Below are positions 44,264 through 55,343 of a stretch of DNA of 64,000 nt, piece by piece. This DNA comes from Yponomeuta sedellus (lineage: Eukaryota > Arthropoda > Insecta > Lepidoptera > Yponomeutidae), in the NCBI GenBank assembly GCA_934045075.1, contig OW203723.1:8281913-8345912 (forward strand), given 5' to 3'. Position numbers and translations under genes: made by a program. Numbering within the stretch: the stretch's first letter is position 1; the number at the start of each line of letters is the position of its first letter. A model generated the notes under the pieces. The model searched no databases and was not told the origin of the DNA. It was given only the letters and a program-made list of their open reading frames with translations.

Positions 44264-45062
44264 TTTTCATGCTCCGTTTATTTCGAGTTGACAGTCCATA
44301 GTAGCGCCGCGGAGAACAGCTACGGGAGATGGTGGCTAGGGGGCGAGGGGCGAAGAGGGGGGGAGTGTCCGAGCGTACTACCCTTTCGCTACACGTTTTT
44401 TGCGGCAAAATGGACTTCTCTTGTGTCTCGGACGCGCAAATACACAGCCGGGGATTTATAAAGGCTGTAGTGGATATGCTAATGTAAAATTAGGGAAACA
44501 CTGTCGCTCTACGTAAATATAGAGCTGTTATGTTAGGCGTAAATTAGAAACGTGAATAGCCGGTCTTCATTAGCCTCCGAGTTGTAAGAGCAAATACAAA
44601 ATAGCATTGCAGTGGACTTTTATTTACTGTGTTGTATTGTAATCTACAGGAAAGTTGCAGATTCTAGTATATTTGAAACGGTTAATTTATTTACCATCGC
44701 TTACGTTGTATTACCCCTCTGACTTGGCCTTTTTTCTGTACCCAAAATAGTTCGGCTTGCAAAAATAGTTCTACTCTACAAATGTAGGGTTCACTCATAG
44801 TGAAACCGCATTTGTTTAGAAGTAGTTTTTTTCTAGCTTTAGGTTTTAAAATAAAATACACCTCTAACAAACCTTTCAAACCCTTCGTCTGCCTCTCAAT
44901 TCGCAACTCCAACAAGGTTCTATAATGCGCCATTGGCCTTAGTGTTTTCACAAGAGCTGCTAAGGCGTTATGAAAGATCGAGAACATTATGTCTCCTCGC
45001 CAAATAAAATTTTTTAGGGCCGGTTACTGAATTGAGAATTTCACTAAGTAAATACTTAAGTT
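44264..45062 (+). other. Intronic, with a GC-rich patch
   Basis: The 44290-44420 patch is purine-rich and GC-rich ('ggggcgaggggcgaagagg'). No gene recognised in the following AT-rich sequence; the 98-codon ORF at 44691-44987 has no motif. Confidence 0.5.
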
Positions 45063-45331
45063 TGGAACGTTGTATAACTTTTATAATAATAAATAAACTC
45101 TGGAACGACTTTAGGTGTGGTTTTATTTGTAGAATTGTAGTAATATTTACAGAAAACTGGATAAAAACGGATAAACGGAGAAGCAGGTAAAAAGTCAGAT
45201 CTGGTCAAAGCGTAAAGTAGTAGTGGATTAAAAATGAGGGACATCGAAGAATGAGTGACAAAATTTAAATATTTGAAAATGATAGATAGAAAAAGAAATA
45301 AAAATGATGTAAAGAGGTTTGCACCGTTACA
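45063..45331 (-). repeat. TRIM LTR (3' LTR of the minus-strand element)
   Basis: 269 bp, TG...CA ends. AATAAA-type words near its centre ('aataaataaac') could serve for polyadenylation on the opposite strand, but this was not resolved. Confidence 0.9.
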
Positions 45332-45937
45332 CTACCCGAGGGCAACCGGTAAAAATATTTTTTTTAAGTATATTCATTTATAAAAATATATTTAAAAAAA
45401 ATATTATTTTAAAAAAATATTGTTAAGTTTAAATTATAAAATTAAAATTTAAAGTCGAAGGTCCAGAGTAAGGTCGATGAAGGTCGGGGATATGGGATGG
45501 TAAGTAAATAAGTTTAAATATTAAAATAAAATATAAAAGATGGGCGATGAAAAAAATGTTGAGTGTGTGGGGTGATATTTACAATGAATATTTACATAAG
45601 GCAGTTCCACTTTTATTCATCATCTATCATTCAGCCCTAGCATGCATCATCTAGCATTGTCTTCATCTAAAGTGAAGGTGAAGACGTTCATTCAGTATAG
45701 ACAAAATCTATTTTTATTAATTAGATTTATCCAGAAACTGGCCTAAATTAGTAATAGGCTTATTTAGCCAGTTACCACCCGCTGGTATTCGGTAGTGGTA
45801 AGGCTTATTTATTGAGTCACAATCCGCTCTATAAAAGTTATTTACATTTTAACAATATTTATAATATTGGGTACATAGTACCCGACGGGGTAGAATCCGT
45901 CGTAGTAGTGGGTTTCGTTATTATCGTTGGGCGCCAG

Positions 45938-46206
45938 TGGAACGTTGTATAACTTTTATTATAATAAATAAACTCTGGAACGACTTTAGGTGTGCTTTTA
46001 TTTGTAGAATTATAGTAATATGAACAGAAAACTGGATAAAAACGGATAAACGGAGAAGCAGGTAAAAAGTCAGATCTGGTCAAAGCGTAAAGTAGTAGTG
46101 GATTAAAAATGAGGGAAATCGAAGAATGAGTGACAAAATTTAAATATTTGAAAATGATAGATAGAAAAAGAAATAAAAATGGTTTAAAGAGGTTTGCACC
46201 GTTACA
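45938..46206 (-). repeat. TRIM LTR (5' LTR of the minus-strand element)
   Basis: 269 bp, same length as its partner. Differences include about eight single-base changes, pointing to a moderately young insertion. Confidence 0.9.
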
Positions 46207-46210
46207 AGTT

Positions 46211-46924
46211 CTGTCACGTTCTGTCTCTATTCTGATAAAATCAAAGATATAGCACTAAAGTTAAATATTTACTTAGTTATATGCAGACACTGGCCCATAT
46301 TCTGCTAATTCCGAACTGCGCTGATTACTTTAGTACAAAGTCCGGCAGATAGTGTGACCAAAAATGCGCGCAAACGGGATAAGCTTGCTGTGTGTGACAC
46401 GTACGTAGTTTTTTTTTTAATAAAAATATAAATATTAAATAATTTGACTAAACAAAGCCCGAACAATTTCCGCGACGACGCCAATGAGACGAGAAACACG
46501 TGGAGGTGAAAAGAAAGACATTTGTTTAATTATTTGTTGGGCATTATACTACAGGATGATTTTGAAATCGTCACCTACATTTTGTGAGAATGTTATTTTC
46601 AGTATCAAAACATTATTATTAATGATTTATTGGCAATAGTAAGATTTATTTGTAAATATTCGTATTTTCGAGCTTTGCTCGACATTGTGTAGGTTTCCAA
46701 ATTTGAAGTGGTAAAAAGTTCTATAAAGTTGAAAAATGTTTTCTAATAAGTCAAATATAAAAGAGTCTGTCCACCAAAATGCGTCAACAATTTAAAGAAT
46801 AATCGAGATGGCCAACGCCGACCATAAGATGCTCGACTTGTGTTTTGTTTTTTTTTCGAATTTTCTAATTTTTTGTTCCGATACATTTTACAAAAAAATA
46901 CCCGAAACAGCGTGCATCCAACGA
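46211..46924 (+). other. Intronic, no gene seen
   Basis: AT-rich; no family repeats recognised. Confidence 0.6.
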
Positions 46925-47030
46925 GCGTCATAAACGTTATTGAAGCGAAAGTGATCTGTCAGGATCGTGGTAAGTGGCAGACCCTGGTCTGCCTACCCCT
47001 CTAGGATACACGCGTGAGGTTATGTTATGT
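46925..47030 (+). repeat. Dispersed repeat, 'gatctgtcagg' family
   Basis: 'gtgatctgtcaggatcgtgg' and 'tgcctacccctctaggata' with end 'gaggttatgttatgt'. Confidence 0.7.
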
Positions 47031-47436
47031 ATGTTCATTCTGATATTATTTGTCTATGCTTCACTGAAGTAATTTTGCAAAATAATAAAAAAAAAAATTG
47101 TGATGGCATTATTTTAAAAATAATATGTTTTTAAATCTTGGTTAGAATGTCTCTTTAAAATTTGACAATCGAATTCAAAGTCCCCCTGTAGTGTTGTACC
47201 TATGACGCGTCCGGGTTCAATCAAACCCTGGCCGTCGAGTGCATGAGAACTCGAGCACACACATACAGAGACAACTCCCTGCACAATAACCACTGTATGG
47301 AGAACCATCCCTGCGTCAATTCTCAATGGCAAAGAGGAGCTAGTGGCTGTGACAGCACTCACTTCCTGTGATATGCACTCAAGCACTCGCCTGCCTCAAT
47401 CTTGAAACAACTTCCGTAAATGAAGATGCCACATTC

Positions 47437-47640
47437 TAAGAGGTAGGGCTGTGAAGTGTGTCTATGCCAGTACAACATACACTATGTATACAAGACATGA
47501 TTCTGATTCTAATTCGAAGTAGGGTTGTGAATTGTGTCTATGTCAGTACATTATGTTAACATTTGATTCTGATTCTGAGAGGTCGGGTTGTGAAGTGTGT
47601 CTATGTCAGTACAACATGCACAATGTTTACATTGAAAATA
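47437..47640 (+). repeat. Three-unit imperfect tandem repeat
   Basis: Units start near 47440, 47515 and 47579 with 'aggtagggctgtgaagtgtg'-like sequence, followed by 'tctatgtcagtacaacat' and 'ttctgattct'. Unit length varies from about 64 to 76 bp. Confidence 0.75.
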
Positions 47641-47974
47641 TAACTAAATATGATTATACTGACTTTTGCTTGACTCTTGCTTATCTTAGTTGTAGTTTCT
47701 CCACTATTAATTTATGCTCTTAATGGTTTTGTTTTTGTCGTTCGATAATGATATAGTTGACATTACTTTAACATGTTTTGTAATAATAATAAATTGTCTA
47801 TTTTAATTATTAGAACTTAAGAGCTCCCTCTAAAAGCAATTCCCATACAAACTTAGTTTGATTTTTATTTAAAAACGACATGCCGGATGGCAGTGCAACT
47901 TTGCCATTAAGTTTAGAGGACACAAATAGAGGTTTAAACTTGCTTATGAGTGAGAATATCGTTCGTTCGTCGTT

Positions 47975-48063
47975 ATCATCCCTTGTATGTCCCCACTGCT
48001 TAGGCACGGGTCTCTTCCTGCATCGCAGGAAGGTTAGGCCATACTTCACCACGGGGGCCAAGT
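47975..48063 (-). mobile_element. 5S rRNA-derived SINE, 3' fragment
   Basis: 'tcccttgtatgtccccactg' and 'catcgcaggaaggttaggcc' with 'gggggccaagt' at its break. A second fragment in the opposite orientation follows at 48135-48195. Confidence 0.8.
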
Positions 48064-48134
48064 GGGAATATACGTACAGCCGGTACAGCAGTTTTACAGC
48101 CTCTTGGTTTTTTATAGCGCTGGTATGTTGCACA

Positions 48135-48195
48135 TGCCATCAACCCGGACTTGGTCCCCGTGGAGGAGTATGACCTAACCATCCTGCGATGCAAT
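48135..48195 (+). mobile_element. 5S rRNA-derived SINE, 3' fragment, opposite orientation
   Basis: 'atcaacccggacttggtcc' and 'gtatgacctaaccatcctg' match the 3' part of the family. With the fragment at 47975 it flanks about 70 bp. Confidence 0.65.
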
Positions 48196-48228
48196 TGTTG
48201 CACATATAAAAAAAATAAATAAATCTAC

Positions 48229-48616
48229 TTAATGAGATGATTTATACAGCGTCCAGTGGTATCTTCACTCACACACTAGATGGGTGAAGGGACCACTCCA
48301 ACGCTGTAGTGCCTGGGACATGGTTTTTTTTATAGATGGTTTTTAGGCTTGCCCAGCACCTATACCATCCTGACAGCTTAGTCGGCCTAGCCCACAGGAG
48401 AGACTAGTCAATACGTGCGGAGCCAACCAAGCCGCGGGTTTCCTCACGATGTTTTCCTTCACCGTTAACGTGTGGTATTGCGACTACAAATTCGCAAATG
48501 TACGTAGCTTTGAAATTAAACAAAGTCATTGGTACATGCCCGCACTCGGGATCGAGCCTGGGGCTTTCGCTTGCCAGTCCATGGTTCTACCCACTGAGCT
48601 ACCACCGCTTCTCATA
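48229..48616 (-). mobile_element. tRNA-headed SINE, left copy of an inverted pair
   Basis: Tail at the left ('aatgagatgatttatacag'), body 'tgggtgaagggaccactcc' and 'ttaggcttgcccagcacc', head at the right with 'tgggatcgagcctgggg'-type B box and 'ctacccactgagctaccac' A box in reverse. Confidence 0.75.
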
Positions 48617-49056
48617 TAGATAACTAGATAGAAATCACAACCAGAAAAAAAGAATACAACCATGATTTCTTAAATCTAAGTAATCTTATACAATTGGATG
48701 TGTTATCGCTAAGAGCATAATAACATAAGAGAATAACATATAGGTGATTTCTGTTTCTTGGAGCAATGATTCGTGTTACGTCTAAGTTTTCCGCATTGTC
48801 ATATCCAAAGACAGTATGGACTTAATTACCACGCTTGCTCACAGCCGCCTGGCCATTTCAAGCGCTGTGGTATTTGATACACCTCCGAAACTCAGGTTTC
48901 CTCACAACCTTTATACATTTGTGAAGTTATGGTAGCAATACCACTCGCTAACGGTGAAGGAAAACATCGTGAGGAAAACTAATAAATATTATTCTTATCA
49001 AAATGAAAACTAGAGCGGACAAAACCATATCGATAAAATATATAAGTATGCTCTCG
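48617..49056 (+). other. Spacer between inverted SINE copies
   Basis: Includes another interspersed fragment near 48870-48975 ('ggtttcctcacaacc', 'ggtgaaggaaaacatcgtg') that shares words with the SINE bodies. No gene recognised. Confidence 0.5.
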
Positions 49057-49425
49057 AATAAGCGGTGATAGCAAAGTAGGTAGAACAATGGACTCGCAAA
49101 CGAGAGACCCAGGTTCTATCCCCAGTGCGCAACCAATGACTTTGCTTAATTGCAAAGTTACGTATTTGCGAATTTGTAGTCGCAATACCACGGTAAAGGA
49201 AAACATCGCGAGGAAACCCGCGGCTTGGAGAGCTCCGCACGTATTGAGTAGTCTTTCCTGTGGGCTAGGCCGACTAAGCTGTTAGGACGGTATAGGTGCT
49301 GGGCAAGACTACTTTACTCCATCCAAAACAATGACCCAGGCACTGCGGCATCTGAGTGGTCCCTTCACCCATCTAGTGTGAGTGAAGGTGCCACTGGACG
49401 CTGTGTAAATCATCTCATTACGTAG
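49057..49425 (+). mobile_element. tRNA-headed SINE, right copy of an inverted pair
   Basis: The head 'aagcggtgatagcaaagtag' (A box) and 'cccaggttctatccccag' (B box) is followed by 'cgaatttgtagtcgcaatac', 'gtgggctaggccgactaagc' and 'ggtgctgggcaagac'. It mirrors 48229-48616. Confidence 0.78.
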
Positions 49426-50284
49426 ATACAGAGGCTCAGGAATAATGTAGGGAATTATCTGGTCCTGTCATTATAGTGTTTATAGAAGCCAGTCTCATAA
49501 ATAAGACTTAATAAAAGTCAACTAAGCAAAGAAAAACAAATTAAATGGCACAATATCATCGAAACAGTTTGGACGTTAAGTTAAAAAATACTTACCAAGT
49601 GCGAGCACTACTCGTAGGTATATTGTTCAGTACCCATTAAGATCATAAAGGTATTGCTAAATACGACTAATATTTTCAAAGTAAACGCCCGCGGTTCAAC
49701 GGATTTAGGTAATATTTAGCAAACCGTATACGATGTGTTATAAGTTTTAAGTTTGTATCCGGTATTAGGGTAGTAAATTTTTCATTGGTTTTGGAGTTTA
49801 GAACTAGGTGGTAAAGTTCAATTTAAAGTGGTAACTAACGTCACCGAGTGTATCGAACCATCGATATGAACAAAAGTGGTAACTTTTTCCCCTTGCCCAA
49901 TTAAGGATTAGGGGTTAATAATGTGTCAATATGTTTGTACACCTGTAGATGGAACACGAATGATCTTGGCACAATATTTTAACAATTGTACATACTCGCG
50001 TTCTGGCAAATCAATAAAATTAATCAGTATTGAAAGTTGTTAAAATTTTATTTTTATCCTATACTTGGTCAATTGCTAGCGTCATGCATGAGAAAGTACA
50101 AAGGTTTTGTTTGTTTTTATGCCAAAAAAACTTAAAGCTAAAATAACAGCAAATCCCTATTGTTTTAACAAGTTATAGAATTACTTTTTGTAATTAAAAT
50201 TAAAGTATGGCCTATACTTTCCTTAGGGAAGAGACTCATGCCCGATCTGATAGGGTGATGACGATGAATTAAAATGAACGAAGC
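49426..50284 (+). other. Intronic, no gene seen
   Basis: AT-rich, without recognised repeats. Confidence 0.6.
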
Positions 50285-50460
50285 TTAATATATTTACAAC
50301 CAATATTAATACACACACACACACACCCTCACAAACACACCCTGACACAAAGAGTTAGATACATATGAGCGAAACACATTAATAATATCACAATACTTTC
50401 CGTGTTTTTATATTGCATATAACTGAGAGCTATTTTGTACCTTCTACATAAACAATAGGC
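50285..50460. repeat. Dispersed repeat, unknown family
   Basis: Second copy of the 23295-23480 repeat, here carrying an AC-dinucleotide run near 50310-50330. Confidence 0.65.
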
Positions 50461-51237
50461 ACTTTTGTTTCAATAAAAAGGCTCTTTTAAAATAAAACTA
50501 ACCATTTGAGTACCCTGGCCACATAAGTCTTAGTTAGTTTCATTTGTCTCTCGAGGTGGGGCCCCAAAAAGTGTTTTAGGGTTTAATCTAGAAGCGAAAG
50601 TGCCCCCGCTGTTGACATACAAAGCGGATTAAATTAACTGCCTTAATTGAATTTAGGTTCCTTGTTAGCCAATGTGTCCCGCGGGCCGACCACAGATCAT
50701 AGAGCCTTTTAGAACTCACGTGATCGCGCTATGTTGAATAGACTGATGGGTTTTCTGAATACAGCCCCTGATTTTTTCAAAGCACCTTAAAATCTATCGA
50801 ATAGACTAGAAAAATAGATTAACAGGAGGGAAAACAATTATATCGAAAGAATGATCTCCTAATCTCTGGCACAGCTGCGTTTTGGGGTCAAGGTTATCAT
50901 GTTTAAAATAAAACGTTTTAAATCACACAGGTTTTAATTTTTTAAACACTTTTAAAATAGCAATTTAGCCTCTAAATAGGTTTTTAAATTGTCCTTAGCA
51001 CGGGTTAGTGCATTAAAAATATATATATATAATAATTTATTTTAAAGGTTTATTTTTAAAGGTATATATATATATATTTAATACATAAACTTTTAAAATA
51101 AATTATAAAGTTTTCATCGATGTTCAAAACATATGATTTACAATAATGCCGACCCTACGGGACCTAATCGATATGATAAAACATCAATCAAGTATAAAAT
51201 TTTGGCGCAACTTAACGCATTGCATGAATATACTTTA
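50461..51237 (+). other. Intronic, with an end fragment of the tRNA-like retroposon
   Basis: At 50963-51018 lies 'tttagcctctaaatagg' through 'agcacgggttagtgca', the right arm only, followed by TA-rich inverted sequence to about 51110. The rest is unremarkable. Confidence 0.6.
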
Positions 51238-51430
51238 TCTGACAGCATCGTTGGTCTAGCGGTATAACGTCTGATTATCATGCCGGAGGTCGTGGGCTCG
51301 ATTCCCACTGTGGGCAGCCGTACATTTGTACACGTGGATTCAGTCTGGGTATATTTCCATGTTTGTGATGTCCTTGCCCGGTAACTAGCACTGGTAATTA
51401 GCACAGGTAATTAGTCTGGGTCCAGGACAC
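51238..51430 (+). mobile_element. tRNA-headed SINE, best preserved copy
   Basis: The head 'cgttggtctagcggtataa' (A box) and 'tgggctcgattcccac' (B box) closely resembles a tRNA for a small amino acid such as Gly, Glu or Asp. Body 'atttccatgtttgtgatg' and 'gcccggtaactagcac'. Short tandem 'aattagcac' units close the 3' end. Confidence 0.8.
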
Positions 51431-52007
51431 GCCTGGACCGCTGGATATAAATCTTGGACATTGTAGGGCTTCTGTCTTCTGTACCCTAAGGTGGATCTCT
51501 TCCACGTCTGGGACGATCCTCCGGGTCTTCGTGAGCCTCCAGTGGGTTTCCAGTCGAGAGACACCTTCGGAATGTGAAGAAGGAGAAGGGAAAAACTTGG
51601 CTGGAGCTAGCCATGAACAGAGATAAACGGAAAGCCGAAAAAGAAAGCTGAAAAAGAAGACCCTGATGTAGGAATATATTAAGAAGGGATTCGTCACATA
51701 CCATATCTAAAAGCGTGCGAAGGGGTAGCAAGGTTATCATCATCATTATTTTTTATTTCATTTATTTATTTGTATCACCACTTAACATCTATCATTACAG
51801 TTACCTAATGCGATAGAGTTATATAAAATTAAAGTAAACTTAAACAAAAAGACAACACTTAATATTACACATTATATACACATTACAAAATAAAATAAAA
51901 TAAGTCCTTAGCTTATAATCTGAACTAAGGCCTTCTTGAACTCGCTCTGAGTACAGCAAAACATATCTGTATGATCGGCCACCATGTTGAGCAAGCACAT
52001 TAACTCA
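51431..52007 (+). other. Intronic, possible retroelement remnant
   Basis: The 51430-51720 part is GC-richer with minus-strand ORFs of 86-99 codons lacking motifs. The 51750-51910 part looks like a reversed A-rich LINE tail ('tttatttatttgtatcacc'). No firm assignment. Confidence 0.35.
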
Positions 52008-52121
52008 TTATGTCCCCACTGAGGGGCACGGCTCTCTTCCCTGAGGAAGGTATGGACCGTACTGGAGTACGGTCGGCCAAGGGGCACGGGGGCCAAGTCC
52101 GGATTGGTGGAGGCTTGCAGG
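52008..52121 (-). mobile_element. 5S rRNA-derived SINE, degenerate 3' fragment
   Basis: 'tgtccccactgaggggcac' and 'gggggccaagtccggattgg' with an internal rearrangement near 52060-52080. Confidence 0.65.
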
Positions 52122-52649
52122 TTGTATAAAAAATCTACGTGTACGAAATTGCTTGCAACATTCATTATATCACTTCATGATACAATATTTCTATATTTCT
52201 ATAAATTCATGAACCATGATACAATATCGATGGAGCATCTATAAGGTTGTGCGGTCTATGGGGTCCTCCGTTCTCTCTCCCCGATCTACGGCGCTGAAAT
52301 AATTCATTATGCAACACTCGCCAGACTCCTGATTTGATTGTTGCTCTTCGTCTATTACTGTTGATTAATCTCTATTTCCAAGTTTGTGGTAGTGGTTTTT
52401 TTTCAGATCATCTAAATTTCGTTTTGCTCTGCTTCAGTTCAGACCAATATGTATCGCCCAATATGTATCTCCTTCAAGCCGGTTAACCTTTTTTTTTGCA
52501 AACTTAACTACTCTGTTACGTTAGGGATGAGTAAACTCTAAACGTAACTAAGTACTTAAGTACATTCAGGTGTCTTAATGTTTGTGTCTATGCATCATGA
52601 ATGTAGATTGAGGACTGAGGCAAAGACGGTAGGGAAATATTTGCATAAA
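52122..52649 (+). other. Intronic, no gene seen
   Basis: No family repeat recognised. Confidence 0.6.
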
Positions 52650-52850
52650 AGCCTATTTAGCGGCTAAAAATTCCACCCGTGCCGGGACTCGAACCCGCGA
52701 CCTCTGGCTAACCGTGCCAGCGCTCTCCCAATTGAGCTAATGGGCGACTCACCGGCATCAGTGAAATTTCGAACCTCTTTACAATACTCTCTGTATTACG
52801 TACAGATAGTTTAGGTTTGTAAAATTTTCCTTAGCACGGGTTAGTGCATT
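52650..52850 (-). mobile_element. tRNA-like self-complementary retroposon
   Basis: Reverse copy: 'ggctaaaaattccacccg', B box 'gccgggactcgaacccgc', A box 'ccaattgagctaatggg', then 'ttccttagcacgggttag' as the complementary arm. Next to it, 52856-52897 is a 16-bp-arm hairpin of 'aaaaaataaaccttac'. Confidence 0.82.
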
Positions 52851-53019
52851 AAAAAGCAAAAAATAAACCTTACCCTCAGGAGTAAGGTTTATTTTTTTAA
52901 ACTATCAAAATCAAGTAATTCATAATAGACATTAATATTTCTTGAATTAGGTAGATGAATCATTAACGAGCAAATAATTGGATAAATTATCATCACATCA
53001 CACAAATATTAATATTAAA

Positions 53020-53222
53020 TTCGAAACTTTGTGAGTGTGTATGTTTGTTACTTCTTTACGTTATAAACGGCTGGATTTGGCCGGCGGCGATTTTAATAAA
53101 CTTTGGTATGGAGTTAGTTGACACCCTGGATTAACACATAGGCTTCGTTTTACTGCGGGAAAATATCTAATTCCCATGGGAAAATCGATAAACCGCGGTA
53201 ACACCGCGGGGCACAGCTAATA
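53020..53222 (+). mobile_element. Lepidopteran interspersed element, Helitron-like end (tentative)
   Basis: 'tatgtttgttacttctttac', 'actttggtatggagttag' and an end with paired 'accgcgg'/'ccgcgg' words followed by 'cagctaat'. A related end 'accgcgggttaaagctagt' is at 61655-61680. A small hairpin followed by CTAGT-like ends is typical of Helitrons; this is inference. Confidence 0.4.
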
Positions 53223-54380
53223 GTCCACAAAATTGTTTGCTCGTCCTAGGTCATTCGTACAGCTCATACTATCACTTTCTCCCTCTCAGAGATACAGATA
53301 AAACGTAGTTTTTGCTCCGTAATATTGTCATTGTATAGATATTTTGTAAATTGCAGAAACTCATGATGTGTATACACTTTAATATTATTAATACGTTTCA
53401 TGCTCGTAAGTTAAAAAATACAACGGCAACGTGACGAACTAAAAAACATGTTTTATTTGTTTTTCGGAGAAAGAGAAAGTGATAGTTTGAGCTTAATCTT
53501 AATCGCTTGATAAACAATAACACATAGGAAAACTTTTTATCTGTGCAATAGGCGTTCCCATGAGATAATTTAATTAAGTTGTTTTATTTGACGACGCCTA
53601 GTAACGGATTCAGATGGTTGACCAAGTATAATTTCCAAATATTAAAAAAGGTCTTATATTTTCACTAAATTATTATTATTAATATTCTTATTATTATACT
53701 TTCTTGTACACAAAGAGAGAATTCACACAAAACATAAGCGTAACGTAAATGAGTACGTAGGCGAGCTATTTCCATAGCCAACCCGATCAGTGGTGAAACC
53801 ATGATTTTAAAGAGGTAGGGGAATAATGTGTGCATATTAGACAAAATTAAGAAAAAATAAGAGGGTACATATACCTACATCAAATTATAAAATTATATTT
53901 TTCTTGACCGTTACTAGAGCAAAGATGCTCAATAACACATATTTGTCTCCCTTACCTACAGACAACCTTGTCAACTTTTTCCAGAACCCCATATCTTATT
54001 GCAAAATGCACTCGAGTGAGCCCAATAAAAAAGAAAACCGCCGTTTATGCGGGCCACTTAACATCAGTCAATCTTTGTCTAATATATCATGGGCTTGTTT
54101 GCATGAAGCAGCCCTACCCTTATCCATAATGCAGGGCTGATTTTGCAGCCGATCGATCGAGCAACGGGTTGCACGATTATCTTTGGCCAGTAAATATTTT
54201 TTCATAACCCTGAATGAGTTTCAAAGTTATCCGTCAAACACAATGTGTGCCAACTCTGCTACGAAAATCCTAACTTGACATATGAAAAAGTTAGGCCGCC
54301 TGCTTACGTTTTCAGTAAACGGCACACGCGCGGCCAGCTCCTGTCGCATAAAGTAGTACCTACTTTCTTATTCTGCTAGA
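53223..54380 (+). other. Intronic, no gene seen
   Basis: AT-rich. Short ORFs carry no recognisable motif. Confidence 0.6.
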
Positions 54381-55015
54381 TAGGATCTTACATAAATGTT
54401 ATCTTGGGGCAGAAACTCCGGTAGGCTATCGATTAAATCGGGCCGAGAGCGGAGTGTCGCTCAAGACAATGTAATACGGCGAGGCGAGGCCCGAGGGGGC
54501 GCAGCGGCCGACGTCTCTATGCCTCTGCCGCGTGCCGATCGCCTGCCGTGCCGCCATTTCTCACCCGCGGTCGAAGGTGCCCTTAAAGGGAACTTTATTG
54601 AGTGAACGGCAGCTGCTTTTCCATGAAAAATGTTTTTCCGACGCTCTAAAAGCTCCAATTTGGCGCATTCACTTTATTTGATCATTCTTTATGTTTAATC
54701 TGATAGGCCAGCCTTCGATATTTTCCCCGAAATGTGCGTACAATATATAGGTAGCGACGCTGGTTTGTGTTGTAGATTGTAGGACAGCAAACATTGCGCG
54801 TTATGCGATCGCACAACAAAGGAAACGACGTTGTCGGGCACAATCTAAAATTCAATAACAATGCAGCGCGAAACGTGCGCTCCTGTCGAATAATAATAAT
54901 TTGGCAGCCGACATCCGCCAAATTCGGGATGTGTTTGTTTTATTTTTTTGAATTTGACAGGTCTCGGCCGCGCCCGCCGCCATGTTGGGTCCAATAACTC
55001 AGCGCGTAATGTAGC
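54381..55015. promoter_or_regulatory. GC-rich island shortly upstream of exon 3
   Basis: Two GC-rich blocks (54470-54600 and 54960-55015) with GCCGCCAT words at 54550 and 54976 ('cgccgccatgttggg'), reminiscent of Pho/YY1-type GCCAT sites. They could be an internal enhancer or alternative promoter for a shorter transcript starting before exon 3. No start exon could be assigned. Confidence 0.35.
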
Positions 55016-55232
55016 GCGAATGCGACACGATTGTTGTCATTTTCGCAAATTATGCCAGCGCTACATGCCTGCCAATGTTTATCTGTGCTCGGGAAAGCAA
55101 TAAATTTCACACTGCCTGCTCTACGCAGATATTACTAGCACTACTCCATTTGCTTTGAAATATTGTTCACGCATTGTAGGTAGTTTGAGGAAGGTGGGAC
55201 GGTGTGTCTGTAACTTTGACTTTGTTTTTCAG

Positions 55233-55343
55233 AAATACCACGAGTACAGTATGGAGGTGGCACGCAAAGATGGTTTGCTGCTTGTAAGAGAGCTCGCAGC
55301 GGAGGTCAAGAATCACATGGAACTTAAAATCCACGCAGTGATG
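55233..55343 (+). CDS. stj: Calcium channel alpha2/delta subunit, third coding exon
   Basis: 37 codons in phase 0, acceptor after 'gactttgtttttcag', donor GTAAGT at 55344. The translation KYHEYSMEVARKDGLLLVREL, here cut at 21, starts with KYHEYSMEVARKDG and continues LLLVRELAAEV then KNHMELKIHAVM. It corresponds to the helical N-terminal VWA_N region (KY-x-EY...DG-x-x-LV-x-x-LA-x-x-x) of alpha2delta-3-like proteins. The VWA domain with its MIDAS metal site, the Cache domains and the delta part must lie downstream of the window. Confidence 0.9.

Larger units (their letters stand above)
45063..46206 (-). mobile_element. Complete TRIM (miniature LTR retrotransposon)
   Basis: Two 269-bp direct repeats, 45063-45331 and 45938-46206, both TGGAACG...CGTTACA and about 97% alike, enclose 606 bp without coding capacity. 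The 4-bp duplication AGTT is at 45059-45062 and 46207-46210. On the minus strand, one base inside the LTR, the sequence TGGCGCCCAACG has the form of a tRNA primer-binding site, which sets the orientation. No clear polypurine tract is seen at the other end. The 4-bp duplication suits a Ty3/gypsy-type integrase provided in trans. Short ORFs in the LTRs are meaningless. Confidence 0.93.

Noticed and set aside
43896..44408. Small ORFs around 44 kb
   Set aside because: They overlap a 5S-derived SINE fragment and a GC-rich patch.
45332..45937. Coding region of the LTR element
   Set aside because: The internal 606 bp have stops in all frames and no gag or pol motif.
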